From Akkermansiaceae bacterium (lineage in GTDB: Bacteria; Verrucomicrobiota; Verrucomicrobiia; Verrucomicrobiales; DEV007), in NCBI GenBank assembly GCA_024233085.1, contig JACKQC010000005.1:182460-246459 (forward strand): DNA of 64,000 nt, given 5' to 3'. Position 1 is the first letter of the stretch; every line of letters starts with the position of its first letter. Below the pieces are notes generated by a model. The model was not told the origin of the DNA, ran no database searches, and worked only from the letters and a program-made list of their open reading frames with translations. The translations under genes and the position numbers were made by a program. Shown piece after piece: positions 15,867 through 24,441 of this stretch.

Positions 15867-17906
15867 ATGGCTTCCAAAAAGGCAGACGGCGACGGCTCCG
15901 GCAATGATGCCGGCAAGGCAAAGAAGTCGCTCGAAGAGGAGAAAAAAGAGGCGCTGAACCTCTTTGAATCCGAAGAAAAGCGATCCAACCGCAAGGGCGC
16001 CAAGGGCAAGGGCTCCGGGGAGGCGGAGGCTTCGGTCTTTGGCCACCTAAAGGAGGACGATGCCTTGGCGCTGTCGATCCCCGGAGGGGGCGAAAGCGGG
16101 GCGGGCGAGGACGAGCCGATCGTTTCGGGCAATGTCATCAACCTGAAACCCCCGATCGTGGTCCGGGATCTGGCGGAATTGATGGGAATCAAACCGTTCA
16201 AGCTGATCCAGGATCTGATGGAGCTGGACGTTTTCGCCAACCAGAACCAGTCCATTGAACCGGATATCGCGGTGCAGGTCTGCGAAAAGCACGGCTTCGT
16301 CTTTGAAAAGGAAAAGCGGGAAAAAGGTGCGGGTGTCCATAAGGTCGAGGAAGTTATCGAAGAACCCGAGGTCCCGGAAGTGGTCGAGGAGGATCTCCTT
16401 CAATTCAGGCCGCCGGTGGTGACCTTCATGGGCCACGTCGACCATGGGAAGACCTCGCTGCTGGATTTCTACCGCGGATCGAGAGTCGTCGAGGGCGAGG
16501 CGGGAGGCATCACCCAGCACGTCGGGGCCTATTCGGTGGAGAAAAACGGAAAGCGGGTCGCCTTCATCGACACTCCCGGGCACGAGGCTTTCACCGAGAT
16601 GCGCGCGCGGGGTGCCAATGTGACCGACATCGTGGTGCTCGTCGTCGCGGCCGACGACGGTCTCATGCCGACCACCCTGGAGGCGATCGACCACTGTCGC
16701 GCGGCCGGGGTGACGATCATTGTGGCCATCAACAAGGTCGATCTGCCCCGCGCGGACGTGAATCGGGTCAAATCGCAGCTTCAGGAACGCGAGCTTGCTC
16801 CCGAGGATTGGGGCGGATCGACGATCTGTGTCGAGGTGTCCGCGAAGACGGGGCAGGGGTTGGACGATCTTTTCGAGATGATCGGTCTGCAGGCCGAAAT
16901 CCTGGAATTGAAGGCCAACCCGAACGGTCCGGCCCGCGGAACGGTGATCGAAGCGAGAACCGAACCGGGCAAGGGACCGACGGCGACCGTGATGATTCAG
17001 TCGGGCACGCTCAAGACGGGGGTTCCCTTTATCTGCGGCAATGTGGCAGGCAAAGTGAAGGCGCTCCTGGACGACCGGGGAAACCGCGTGGCGGACGCGG
17101 GGCCGTCGACTCCGGTGGAGATCGTGGGCTTCGCCGATGTGCCGAACGTCGGGGACGAATTGGTTCAGATGGAGTCGGATCGCCTCGCCAAAAAACTCAG
17201 CGAGGAACGGCGGGAAACGATGCGGCAGACCAAACTCCAGCCGAAACAGCGATCGGCGCTGGAGACCCTCTTCGCCAACATCGAGGAAGGCAATCGTCCG
17301 GTTCTGAAGATCATCTTGAAGTGCGACGTTCAGGGGTCGGTGGAGGCGATCACCGGGTCGCTCCGCGAGATAAAATCGGAAAAGATCAGCCTGGACATCA
17401 TCCGCGGCGACGCCGGCCCCATCACGGAATCGGATATCCTCCTCGCCTCGGCTTCGGACGCCATCGTGATCGGTTTCAACACGAAGCTGGAAAACAAGGC
17501 CGTGCCGGTGGCGAAGCGCGAAGGGGTGCAGGTCAAGCTTTACTCGATCATCTACGAGCTGATCGACCAAGTGAAGGACGCCATGCTCGGCATGCTGGCT
17601 CCGGAGAGCCGCGAGCAGATTATCGGGCACGCCGAGGTTCGGGAGGTGTTCAAGACCTCCTCGGGCCGGGTGGGCGGCTGCTACGTGACCGACGGGCGGA
17701 TCAATCGCAAGGCGCGGGCACGGGTTTTGCGCGGGAAACTGCCGGTTTACGACGGTGGATTCGTGACCCTGCGGCGTTTCAAGGACGATGTCGACGAGGT
17801 CCGGAACGGACTGGAATGCGGGATCAAGCTCGGGGATTTCAATGACTACATGAAGGACGACGTCATCGAGTGTTACGAACTCGAGCGGGTCGAGCAAACG
17901 CTCTGA
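15867..17906 (+). CDS. infB: translation initiation factor IF-2
   Basis: GTPase that places initiator tRNA on the 30S ribosome and promotes subunit joining. The product is 679 residues, short for IF-2, because the N-terminal region before the G domain is only about 180 residues (charged Lys/Glu start, then an IF2N-like segment around VRDLAELMGIKPFKLIQDLM). G motifs are visible: G1 GHVDHGKT (189-196), switch II DTPGHE, G4 NKVD and G5 near VSAKTG. The IF-2 domain III and C-terminal fMet-tRNA-binding part follow (VPVAKREGVQVKLYSIIYEL). It lies 105 nt after nusA. Confidence 0.98.
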   Translation: MASKKADGDGSGNDAGKAKKSLEEEKKEALNLFESEEKRSNRKGAKGKGSGEAEASVFGHLKEDDALALSIPGGGESGAGEDEPIVSGNVINLKPPIVVRDLAELMGIKPFKLIQDLMELDVFANQNQSIEPDIAVQVCEKHGFVFEKEKREKGAGVHKVEEVIEEPEVPEVVEEDLLQFRPPVVTFMGHVDHGKTSLLDFYRGSRVVEGEAGGITQHVGAYSVEKNGKRVAFIDTPGHEAFTEMRARGANVTDIVVLVVAADDGLMPTTLEAIDHCRAAGVTIIVAINKVDLPRADVNRVKSQLQERELAPEDWGGSTICVEVSAKTGQGLDDLFEMIGLQAEILELKANPNGPARGTVIEARTEPGKGPTATVMIQSGTLKTGVPFICGNVAGKVKALLDDRGNRVADAGPSTPVEIVGFADVPNVGDELVQMESDRLAKKLSEERRETMRQTKLQPKQRSALETLFANIEEGNRPVLKIILKCDVQGSVEAITGSLREIKSEKISLDIIRGDAGPITESDILLASASDAIVIGFNTKLENKAVPVAKREGVQVKLYSIIYELIDQVKDAMLGMLAPESREQIIGHAEVREVFKTSSGRVGGCYVTDGRINRKARARVLRGKLPVYDGGFVTLRRFKDDVDEVRNGLECGIKLGDFNDYMKDDVIECYELERVEQTL

Positions 17907-17990
17907 ATCCGCCCGGTGGCGATCCGCCTCGACAAGCCCGATCGGGCGGGGGAAGGATCTTCATCAGCCGCGAAAGCCATACCCACCCAC

Positions 17991-18401
17991 ATGAGCAATC
18001 GTCTTGCCAGAGTCGGCGAACTGCTGAAGCGGGAACTCGGCCGGTGCATCGAGCGCGAGTTCGACTTCACGGATGCCCTGGTGACGGTTCACGCGGTGGA
18101 CGTCACGCCGGACCTGCGATCGGCGCATGTCTTTGTCGGGGTCGTGGCCGAGGGAAGGCGGCAGGAGGAGGTGCTTCGCCGGCTGGCCTCGCGGCGTTCG
18201 CATCTTCAGAGTCAGATGATGAAGCGTGTCGTCCTGAAATACACGCCTCAGTTGCACTTTCACCTCGACAATTCGGTCGAGCGCGGCGTGAAAGTGGTGG
18301 GGATTCTCGACGAACTGGCCGCCGAACAGGCCGAACGAGATGGGGCCGGCGACGAAAATACCGCCGATTGGGACGACGACGAATCGTACTCCGAGGCCTG
18401 A
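17991..18401 (+). CDS. rbfA: 30S ribosome-binding factor RbfA
   Basis: Assists late 16S rRNA processing and cold adaptation of the small subunit. The 136-residue form from ATG 17991 starts MSNRLARVGELLKRELG, the canonical RbfA N-terminus. It contains VTVHAVDVTPDLRSAHVFVG and the KYTPQLHFHLDNSVERG motif. An upstream in-frame ATG at 17916 would add 25 residues without family similarity. The chosen start follows CATACCCACCCAC, an A/C-rich leader. The C-terminal 25 residues are acidic. Confidence 0.96.
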   Translation: MSNRLARVGELLKRELGRCIEREFDFTDALVTVHAVDVTPDLRSAHVFVGVVAEGRRQEEVLRRLASRRSHLQSQMMKRVVLKYTPQLHFHLDNSVERGVKVVGILDELAAEQAERDGAGDENTADWDDDESYSEA

Positions 18402-18428
18402 TCCCGGGGCGCAAGATTGACAGACTCG

Positions 18429-19415
18429 ATGGAAGCCACGCTCGCCCAGATTGCGAAGATTCTGCTCGACGCCTCGACAGTCGGAATCATCAGTCACCGG
18501 CGCCCGGACGGGGACGCGATCGGTTCGAGCCTGGCCATGGCGTCGGTTCTGGAGGCGCTGGGGAAGACGGTGACGGTGGTGATCGACGACGGAGTTCCCG
18601 AAATCCTCGCGTTTCTGCCCGATTCCGAGCGGGTGAAGCGGCCGGTCGATTTCCCCGAGCCCGTCGTCGTCGAGGTCTTGCTTGTGCTGGACTGCGCGGG
18701 AGAGGACCGGCCCGGGGAGGCGCCGTGGGCGACTTTTTCGGGTTGGAGGACCTGCGTCAATCTCGATCATCACATCAGCAACACGGGGTTCGGCGATCTG
18801 TGCCATGTCGAGACCGAGTCGCCGGCGACGGGGCAAATCGTCTTCGATCTGGTTGGCGAAATGGGATGCGAACTGACGCCCTCGGCGCGGGACAATCTCT
18901 TCGCCGCCATTTCCTCGGACACGGGTTCCTTCCGCTATCCGGGGGCGACCGCGAAAACCTATCGGATCGGGGCGGAATTGATCGAGCGGGGAGCGGATGT
19001 GGGGTATCTCTCGCAGCGGCTCTACGAGAACTATTCGCTTCGCCGGATCTTGGTGATGCGCGAATTGCTCAAGACGATGGAGCTGCGCTGTGACAACCGG
19101 ATTGTGTTCGTTCGGCTCACCATCGACATCATTGAAAAGACCGGTTGTCAGGCCGGGGACACGGAGGGCATCATCGACGTGATTCGGTCGATCGACAGCG
19201 TGATCGTGGCGGTATTTTTCGAGGAATTGCACGACGGTCGCGTTCGGGTGAGTTCCCGATCGAAGTCCCGCGCCGTCGATGTGGGAGAGATTTGCGGGCA
19301 GTTCGGCGGCGGCGGCCATCACCTCGCGGCCGGAACGCGTTTGCGCGGTCCTTTGGACGAGGCGGTCGCCCGATTTATCAAAGCGGTGGAAGACAGGATA
19401 CATGGAAACGATTGA
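18429..19415 (+). CDS. nrnA: DHH-family phosphoesterase (NrnA-like nanoRNase/pAp phosphatase)
   Basis: Bifunctional oligoribonuclease/pAp phosphatase of the DHH/DHHA1 family that degrades very short RNAs. The 328-residue product shows the metal-binding motifs HRRPDGDAIGS (about 23-33) and LDHHISN (about 114-120). It ends with the DHHA1 motif FGGGGHHLAAG. It is 27 nt after rbfA and overlaps truB by 14 nt. An in-frame TTG at 18417 is a less likely start. This gene order is common in nusA operons. Confidence 0.93.
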   Translation: MEATLAQIAKILLDASTVGIISHRRPDGDAIGSSLAMASVLEALGKTVTVVIDDGVPEILAFLPDSERVKRPVDFPEPVVVEVLLVLDCAGEDRPGEAPWATFSGWRTCVNLDHHISNTGFGDLCHVETESPATGQIVFDLVGEMGCELTPSARDNLFAAISSDTGSFRYPGATAKTYRIGAELIERGADVGYLSQRLYENYSLRRILVMRELLKTMELRCDNRIVFVRLTIDIIEKTGCQAGDTEGIIDVIRSIDSVIVAVFFEELHDGRVRVSSRSKSRAVDVGEICGQFGGGGHHLAAGTRLRGPLDEAVARFIKAVEDRIHGND

Positions 19416-20115
19416 CGGAGTATTGTTGGTGGACAAAGCGCCCGGGATGACCTCGCACGACGTGGTCGCCGTGGCGCGTCGTTCGTTGGGCCTGAAAAAG
19501 GTGGGGCATTGCGGCACCCTGGATCCGATGGCGACCGGCCTGCTGATCCTGGTGGTGGGGCGTGGCACCAAGATTCAGGATTTGCTGATGTCCGAAGACA
19601 AGGAATACACCGGCACGATCCGGCTCGGGGTGGTGACGAGCACCCAGGACCGCGAGGGGGAGGTCACCGAGGAGAACGAGGTGCCGCCTCTCGCCGATGA
19701 GCGTATCCGCGAGGCATTCGACAAGTTCACGGGCGATTTTTACCAGACTCCGCCGATGGTTTCGGCCATCAAGAAAGACGGCGTCCCGCTATACAAACTG
19801 GCGCGCCAGGGCAAGACTGTGGAACGCGAGCCCCGGCTCGTGCATGTCTACCGTCACCGGCTGGACAGGATCGAGCCGCCCGAGATCGATTTCACCGTCG
19901 TGTGCAGCAAGGGATTCTACGTCCGCACCTATGCGCACGATATCGGCAGGGAACTGGGTTGCGGCGCCCACCTCCAGGCGCTGCGGCGCACCAAATCGGG
20001 GAAATTCGATCTCAGTCGTTCCGTTACGTTCGAGGAGCTGAAGACGCTTCCGCGGACGGAGTTGATTTCCCGGCTGCTGACTTTGCCCGAGGTGTCGCGC
20101 ATGCGGGGAGCGTGA
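19402..20115 (+). CDS. truB: tRNA pseudouridine(55) synthase TruB
   Basis: Makes pseudouridine 55 in the T-loop of tRNAs. The 237-residue product carries the catalytic motif VGHCGTLDPMATGLL with the essential Asp in TLDP. It also has EYTGTIRLG, QTPPMVSAIKKDGVPLYKLA and CSKGFYVRTYAHDIG. ATG 19402 lies inside the end of nrnA and has ACAGGA just upstream, which fixes the start; the same frame is open from 19279 only as a shadow of nrnA. It lacks the C-terminal PUA domain of E. coli TruB, as do many short bacterial TruB proteins. Confidence 0.97.
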   Translation: METIDGVLLVDKAPGMTSHDVVAVARRSLGLKKVGHCGTLDPMATGLLILVVGRGTKIQDLLMSEDKEYTGTIRLGVVTSTQDREGEVTEENEVPPLADERIREAFDKFTGDFYQTPPMVSAIKKDGVPLYKLARQGKTVEREPRLVHVYRHRLDRIEPPEIDFTVVCSKGFYVRTYAHDIGRELGCGAHLQALRRTKSGKFDLSRSVTFEELKTLPRTELISRLLTLPEVSRMRGA

Positions 20116-20185
20116 TCGAAGCGATTTCCCCGACCGGGTTTTCCACGATTGGGAAGGTGGCGAAAGGCTCGTTCACTCGAGAATC

Positions 20186-21127
20186 ATGAAGACTCTCCAA
20201 GCCATCGACGCCCTCCGGGAATTCGATTCGCCTCTCCACCTGGCGATCGGCGTGTTCGATGGCATTCATCTCGGCCACCGGGCGGTAATCGAGGCGGCTC
20301 TTTCGAGCGCGGGAGCCGATGAAACCGATGGAGGAATGGCGGCGGTGGCAACTTTTGATCCGCACCCTGTCCGGGTGCTCTCGCCGGCGAACGCCCCGCG
20401 ATTGCTCACTTCGACTCGGCACAAGCTGGATCTGATCGGGCGGTTGGGAATCCAAACCGCGCTGGTGATTCCTTTCGATCATGCCTTTGCGGAGATCGAG
20501 GCGGAGGATTTCGTGCGAACCCTGGCGACCGCCGCCGTCCGCTTGAAGCGAATTTGTGTGGGGGAGGATTGGAGATTCGGCCACCGATGCCGGGGAGACG
20601 TTTCCCTGCTCCGCGAGATGGGGAGAGCGCTGGGGTTCGAAGTGACCGGCGTGCCCATGGTGGCGGTCGACGGAGTGAAGGCGAGCAGCACCCGTATTCG
20701 CGAGGCGGTCGCGGCGGGCGATCTGGACGTCGCGGGCAAACTGCTCGGACGTCCCTACACGGTTCTCGGGACGGTGGTTGAGGGGCGGCGGCTGGGACGA
20801 CAGATTGGGTTTCCCACCGCGAATCTCACGGTTCACAGCGAGCAGCTTCCTCCCACCGGCGTCTATGCGGTGACCGGCCGGCGGAGCGGCCAATCGTTTG
20901 GCGGGGTCGGCAATCTCGGCTATCGCCCGACGGTTGAGGGCGGCGATCTCCGGCGTCTGCTTGAGGTTCACCTCTTCGATTTCGAGGGCGACCTGTATGG
21001 CGAAGATCTCGAGATCGAATTTCGGGCTTATCTGCGACCCGAGCGGAAATTCGACTCCATCGACGAACTGAAAGCCCGCATCGGCAAGGACACGGTGGCC
21101 GCCAGGCGGATTCTCGCGGCGGGTTGA
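20186..21127 (+). CDS. ribF: bifunctional riboflavin kinase/FAD synthetase
   Basis: Converts riboflavin to FMN and FMN to FAD. The N-terminal adenylyltransferase domain (1-185) shows GVFDGIHLGHRAVI and the second nucleotidyltransferase motif SSTRIREAVAAGD. The C-terminal riboflavin kinase domain (about 190-310) shows GRQIGFPTANL, PPTGVYAV and FGGVGNLGYRPTVEGG. At 313 residues it has the usual length. It is the last gene of the nusA operon, 70 nt after truB, and faces korB, which is convergent. Confidence 0.97.
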   Translation: MKTLQAIDALREFDSPLHLAIGVFDGIHLGHRAVIEAALSSAGADETDGGMAAVATFDPHPVRVLSPANAPRLLTSTRHKLDLIGRLGIQTALVIPFDHAFAEIEAEDFVRTLATAAVRLKRICVGEDWRFGHRCRGDVSLLREMGRALGFEVTGVPMVAVDGVKASSTRIREAVAAGDLDVAGKLLGRPYTVLGTVVEGRRLGRQIGFPTANLTVHSEQLPPTGVYAVTGRRSGQSFGGVGNLGYRPTVEGGDLRRLLEVHLFDFEGDLYGEDLEIEFRAYLRPERKFDSIDELKARIGKDTVAARRILAAG

Positions 21128-21175
21128 CTCTGACGGTCCCGCCGCGGCGCCAGGGCGGGCGCAAAGCGCCGGCCG

Positions 21176-22099
21176 TCACTTCATCATCGCGAAGCGCTTG
21201 GAGAGCAGGTCCTTCGCGGAGGCGTTCTTGGTTTTTTCCCGCGAGGAATCGATCCATTTCTGCTCCAATTGATTCTTCGTGGGACGGTCGACCTCGAGAT
21301 AGACTCCGAATTTTCCGGGAAATGGCTCGGAAGCGAGGCGGAAGGCGGCTTCGACGCTCGTGGTGTCGTGGCGGGTCTCGTCTTCCGACGAATTATCCCA
21401 TTTCTTCTCGTCGATCTCGGCGAATTCGCCGCCCTTGCGGGGGTTTCCGGAGTCGAAGGCGCCCGGATAGAAGATTACGCACTCGGACAGCACCTCGACG
21501 ACGCTGAAGCCGGGATGCAGGATGGCGCGCTCGAACATCTCCATCATGTGTTTGACCTGCGAGGCATGACTGCGGGCCACGAAGCTCGCCCCGTTCGACA
21601 CCAGTTTCCGCATCGGGTTGATGGGTTGGTCGATCGAGCCGGCCGGGTCGGTCTTGGACTTGAATCCGGTGGGCGAGGTCGGCGAGGTTTGTTTCTTGGT
21701 CAGGCCGTAAACGAAATTGTCCATCACCACGTAGGTGAGGTTGATGTTCTTGCGGGCGGCGTGGTCGAGGTGATTGCCGCCGATCGAATATCCGTCTCCG
21801 TCGCCCCCGAAGGCGAAGACGTGGAGGTCGGGGCGGGAGAGGCTGACCGCCGAGGCAAAGGGCAGCGCCCGTCCGTGGATGAAGTGGACGCCATGTCCGT
21901 TGACGAAATAGGGGAAACGCGACGAACAACCAATCCCGGCGATGGTGCAGATCTTCTCGTGCGGAATCTGAAGTTTTTCCAACACCTTGAAAAACGAGGC
22001 CAGGACGGCGAAATCGCCGCAGCCCGGGCACCAGGTCGGGTGATCGGCGGAGAGTTCCTTTTTGGTCAGCTTTTGCGGTGATTCGGCGGTCGCGGACAT
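21176..22099 (-). CDS. korB: 2-oxoacid:ferredoxin oxidoreductase subunit beta (KorB-like)
   Basis: Thiamine-diphosphate-binding subunit that, with KorA, oxidatively decarboxylates a 2-oxoacid (probably 2-oxoglutarate) to acyl-CoA with ferredoxin as acceptor. The 307-residue product has CPGCG (24-28), the IGCSSR stretch (57-61) and the TPP motif GDGDGYSIGGNH (99-110) ending at N128. The cysteines resemble the iron-sulfur ligands of the two-subunit KorAB type. It lies 58 nt after korA on the same strand. The exact 2-oxoacid cannot be told from sequence alone. Confidence 0.94.
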   Translation of the reverse strand: MSATAESPQKLTKKELSADHPTWCPGCGDFAVLASFFKVLEKLQIPHEKICTIAGIGCSSRFPYFVNGHGVHFIHGRALPFASAVSLSRPDLHVFAFGGDGDGYSIGGNHLDHAARKNINLTYVVMDNFVYGLTKKQTSPTSPTGFKSKTDPAGSIDQPINPMRKLVSNGASFVARSHASQVKHMMEMFERAILHPGFSVVEVLSECVIFYPGAFDSGNPRKGGEFAEIDEKKWDNSSEDETRHDTTSVEAAFRLASEPFPGKFGVYLEVDRPTKNQLEQKWIDSSREKTKNASAKDLLSKRFAMMK

Positions 22100-22157
22100 G
22101 ATTTCGGAAGTGAAGCAGGAAGAAGTAAAGAGGAGCCCGGCGGGAAAAGAATCCGGA

Positions 22158-23981
22158 TCAGGCGTGACGATGGAGTTCGATCCCGTCGAGGATTTCGCGG
22201 ATCTTGAAGGTGAGGCCGTCGGTCTTGCAGATCGACCGGATCTTCGGGTCGCAGTAACGGGCGCGCAACAGGCTGGTCAACTGACCGAAGCCATAGAGGC
22301 CCTCGTCGTTCATCTCGACGACCAACACATGGCTAAATCGGGCGAAAATATCCTCCAGTCCGCCGGGCAGGGGGTTGAGGTGGCGAAGGTGGACGCAACT
22401 GACCGAGTCGCCGCTCGCCTGCGCGCGCTTGGTGGCCTCGCGTATCGGTCCCCAGGTGGATCCCCAGCCGACCAGCAGGACATCGCCCGACTCCTCGCCA
22501 AAGACGTTCGGCGCGGGGATTTCGTCGGCGAGGCGTTTGAGCTTGTCGCGACGGCGGGCATTCATCCGCTGGTGCATTTCCGGGCTTCCGCTGGGGTGGC
22601 CCCACTCGTCATGCTCCAGGCCCGTCACCACCGGATACTTGCCGCCGGTCATGCGGGTGCCGGGAGGCGCGTGGCGGGTTTCGCCGTCGAGCGGGTAGGG
22701 TTTGAATTCCTCCCCTCGCGTCTCCAGCGCGGGCGGGGATTCGATGAGGCATTCGTCGAGATTGGGCTCGCGGAAGGCTTCGACGCGGGTCGCCAGCGCC
22801 TGGTCGGTCAGCACGATGACCGGACAACTGTATTTGCGGGCGAGTTCGCAGGCTTCGATCGCGGTGTAAAAGCAGTCCTCCACATTTTTTGGCGCCAGCA
22901 CGATGCGCGGGCTGTCGCCGTGACTGCCGTAAAGAGCCTGGAAGAGGTCGCTTTGCTCGACGCTGGTGGGCAGCCCGGTGCTGGGACCGCCGCGCTGGAC
23001 GTTGATGACCACCAGGGGCAGCTCGGCCATCGTCCCGTAGCTGAGGGCCTCCATTTTCAGCGAGAGACCGGGGCCCGAGCTGCCGGTGACCGACAGATGA
23101 CCCGCGTAGGAAAAGCCCAGCGCCATGGCCACGGCGGCCAATTCGTCCTCGGCCTGGACAAAGAGGCCGCCATACTTTGGAAGCTCGGCGCGCAGCCCCT
23201 CCATGATCGGCGACCAGGGGGTGATCGGATAGCCGGCTCCGTGGCGGATGCCGCCCACGATCAGGCCATAGAGCATGGCGGTGTTGCCGTCGGTGGCGAT
23301 ACGGTCGGTGTCCAGCGAGATGCCCTCGCGCAGGGCGTAGGACTGGCGGATGACGTCTCGGCCGAGCTGGTAGGCAAATCCCGCGTCGAAGGCCAGCATG
23401 GCGTTGCGCAGCACTTCCTCGCCCTTCCCGCCGAATTGCCGTTCCAGCAGGGAAACCAGTTTTTCGCGGTCGAGTTTGAAGAGTTGGGTGATAAGCCCGA
23501 GGACGAACAGATTCTTGCCGCGGTCACGGCTGCCGCCCAGAGCCTCCACCGTGGTGCTGGTGATCGCCACGCCGACATGCTGGCAGCCGGGGTTCGCCTC
23601 CGGATCGGGCGTGACGTTGTCGGAGTCGTAAATGCAGACACCGCCCTCGCGCAGGGATGAGACGTGGTTGTCGTAGCTGTGCTGGTAAAACGCGATCAGG
23701 AAATCCGACTCGTCGCCCGGGGAAAGCACCTCGCCGGACCCGAGGTGAACCTGAAAAATGGACGGCCCGCCCGAGATGGTCGAGGGGATGGTCATGTAGG
23801 TCATCACCTCGCGGGCGCTGCGCCCGGCCAGCTTGGCCAGGAGGCCGCCGATGGTCTGGATGCCATCCTGCGAGTTGCCCGCGAATCGAATGACCGCGTT
23901 TTGAAGATCGCCGGCCGGGGGAAGTTCGCCGGAGGTGCTGTCGTCGGTTGCCTTGGGTGCCGGAGAGGCTGTAGCGCTCAT
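22158..23981 (-). CDS. korA: 2-oxoacid:ferredoxin oxidoreductase subunit alpha, gamma-alpha fusion (KorA-like)
   Basis: Partner of KorB. The 607-residue product joins a gamma-type domain (about 25-200, GNSQDGIQTIGGLLAKLAGR and TIPSTISGGPSIFQV) to the alpha pyrimidine-binding domain (about 215-430). The latter shows GNTAMLYGLIVGGIRHGAGY and PITPWSPIMEGL. A C-terminal transketolase-like domain follows (LLVGWGSTWGPIREATKRAQ). This fused layout is typical of bacterial 2-oxoglutarate:ferredoxin oxidoreductases used in the TCA cycle. It is first of the korA-korB pair; repeat copy 3 lies just upstream of it. Confidence 0.95.
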   Translation of the reverse strand: MSATASPAPKATDDSTSGELPPAGDLQNAVIRFAGNSQDGIQTIGGLLAKLAGRSAREVMTYMTIPSTISGGPSIFQVHLGSGEVLSPGDESDFLIAFYQHSYDNHVSSLREGGVCIYDSDNVTPDPEANPGCQHVGVAITSTTVEALGGSRDRGKNLFVLGLITQLFKLDREKLVSLLERQFGGKGEEVLRNAMLAFDAGFAYQLGRDVIRQSYALREGISLDTDRIATDGNTAMLYGLIVGGIRHGAGYPITPWSPIMEGLRAELPKYGGLFVQAEDELAAVAMALGFSYAGHLSVTGSSGPGLSLKMEALSYGTMAELPLVVINVQRGGPSTGLPTSVEQSDLFQALYGSHGDSPRIVLAPKNVEDCFYTAIEACELARKYSCPVIVLTDQALATRVEAFREPNLDECLIESPPALETRGEEFKPYPLDGETRHAPPGTRMTGGKYPVVTGLEHDEWGHPSGSPEMHQRMNARRRDKLKRLADEIPAPNVFGEESGDVLLVGWGSTWGPIREATKRAQASGDSVSCVHLRHLNPLPGGLEDIFARFSHVLVVEMNDEGLYGFGQLTSLLRARYCDPKIRSICKTDGLTFKIREILDGIELHRHA

Positions 23982-24038
23982 CGAGGGAGGAGTGAGTCAG
24001 AGATCGAGGTTGGCGAATATCGTTTAGGGCCAATGCCC

Positions 24039-24160
24039 GTTCAACAGGGTTTCTTGAGAAAAATCGCGGTATCGGGCCGGATCGAGCGGGAACAATTCAA
24101 CCCTGTCGAGTCCGGCACCCAACAGGGTTTGCTCGCCGACTCAACAGGGTTGGGTCGAAT
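24039..24160. repeat. dispersed 22-nt-period repeat, copy 3
   Basis: Contains TTCAACAGGGTTT near 24040, then units beginning at 24095 (inverse core ATTCAACCCTGT), 24117 (ACCCAACAGGGTTT) and 24139 (ACTCAACAGGGTTGGGTCG), the last three exactly 22 nt apart. It lies between the start of korA and the end of the Trm112-like gene, both on the minus strand. The last unit overlaps the 3' end of the latter: its stop codon (24141-24143) and final residues are encoded by repeat sequence. Confidence 0.83.
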
Positions 24161-24410
24161 CCATATCGACTTTCGCGGCCGCATCAATCAAAAGTATCGG
24201 AAATCCGTTTCGGATCGGATAGGCGCGCCGGCCGTCCTCCCGGATCAGGGCGCCCTGGATTTCGCCGCCCTCGCCCGGGTCCGCGGGGAAGAGGCCCCGG
24301 AGCGCCTCGAAGCGCGCGGGGTCGGCCAAGGAGAGCGGCTGCCCGGTTTCGGGACAGCGCAGGATCGCCAGCAGTTCGGGTTCGGGATGGGGAAGCGGGA
24401 CGTCGGACAT
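24141..24410 (-). CDS. Trm112 family protein
   Basis: Small protein of the Trm112/YcaR family, which in other organisms activates methyltransferases or acts as a zinc-ribbon-like adaptor. The 89-residue product shows the family pattern LAILRCPETGQPL near the N-terminus and AYPIRNGFPILLID near the C-terminus. The usual CPxC zinc knuckle is reduced to CPET, so zinc binding is doubtful. The final residues (DSTQPC) and the stop are read from the dispersed repeat, so the original C-terminus may have been replaced. It lies 31 nt after moeB on the same strand. Confidence 0.8.
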   Translation of the reverse strand: MSDVPLPHPEPELLAILRCPETGQPLSLADPARFEALRGLFPADPGEGGEIQGALIREDGRRAYPIRNGFPILLIDAAAKVDMDSTQPC

Positions 24411-24441
24411 CGGAGAGGGGATTTCCCCGGCTTGGCCTGGC

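Noticed and set aside
16047..17897. 616-residue antisense frame over infB
   Set aside because: infB is unmistakable on the plus strand; the antisense frame is a codon-bias artefact.
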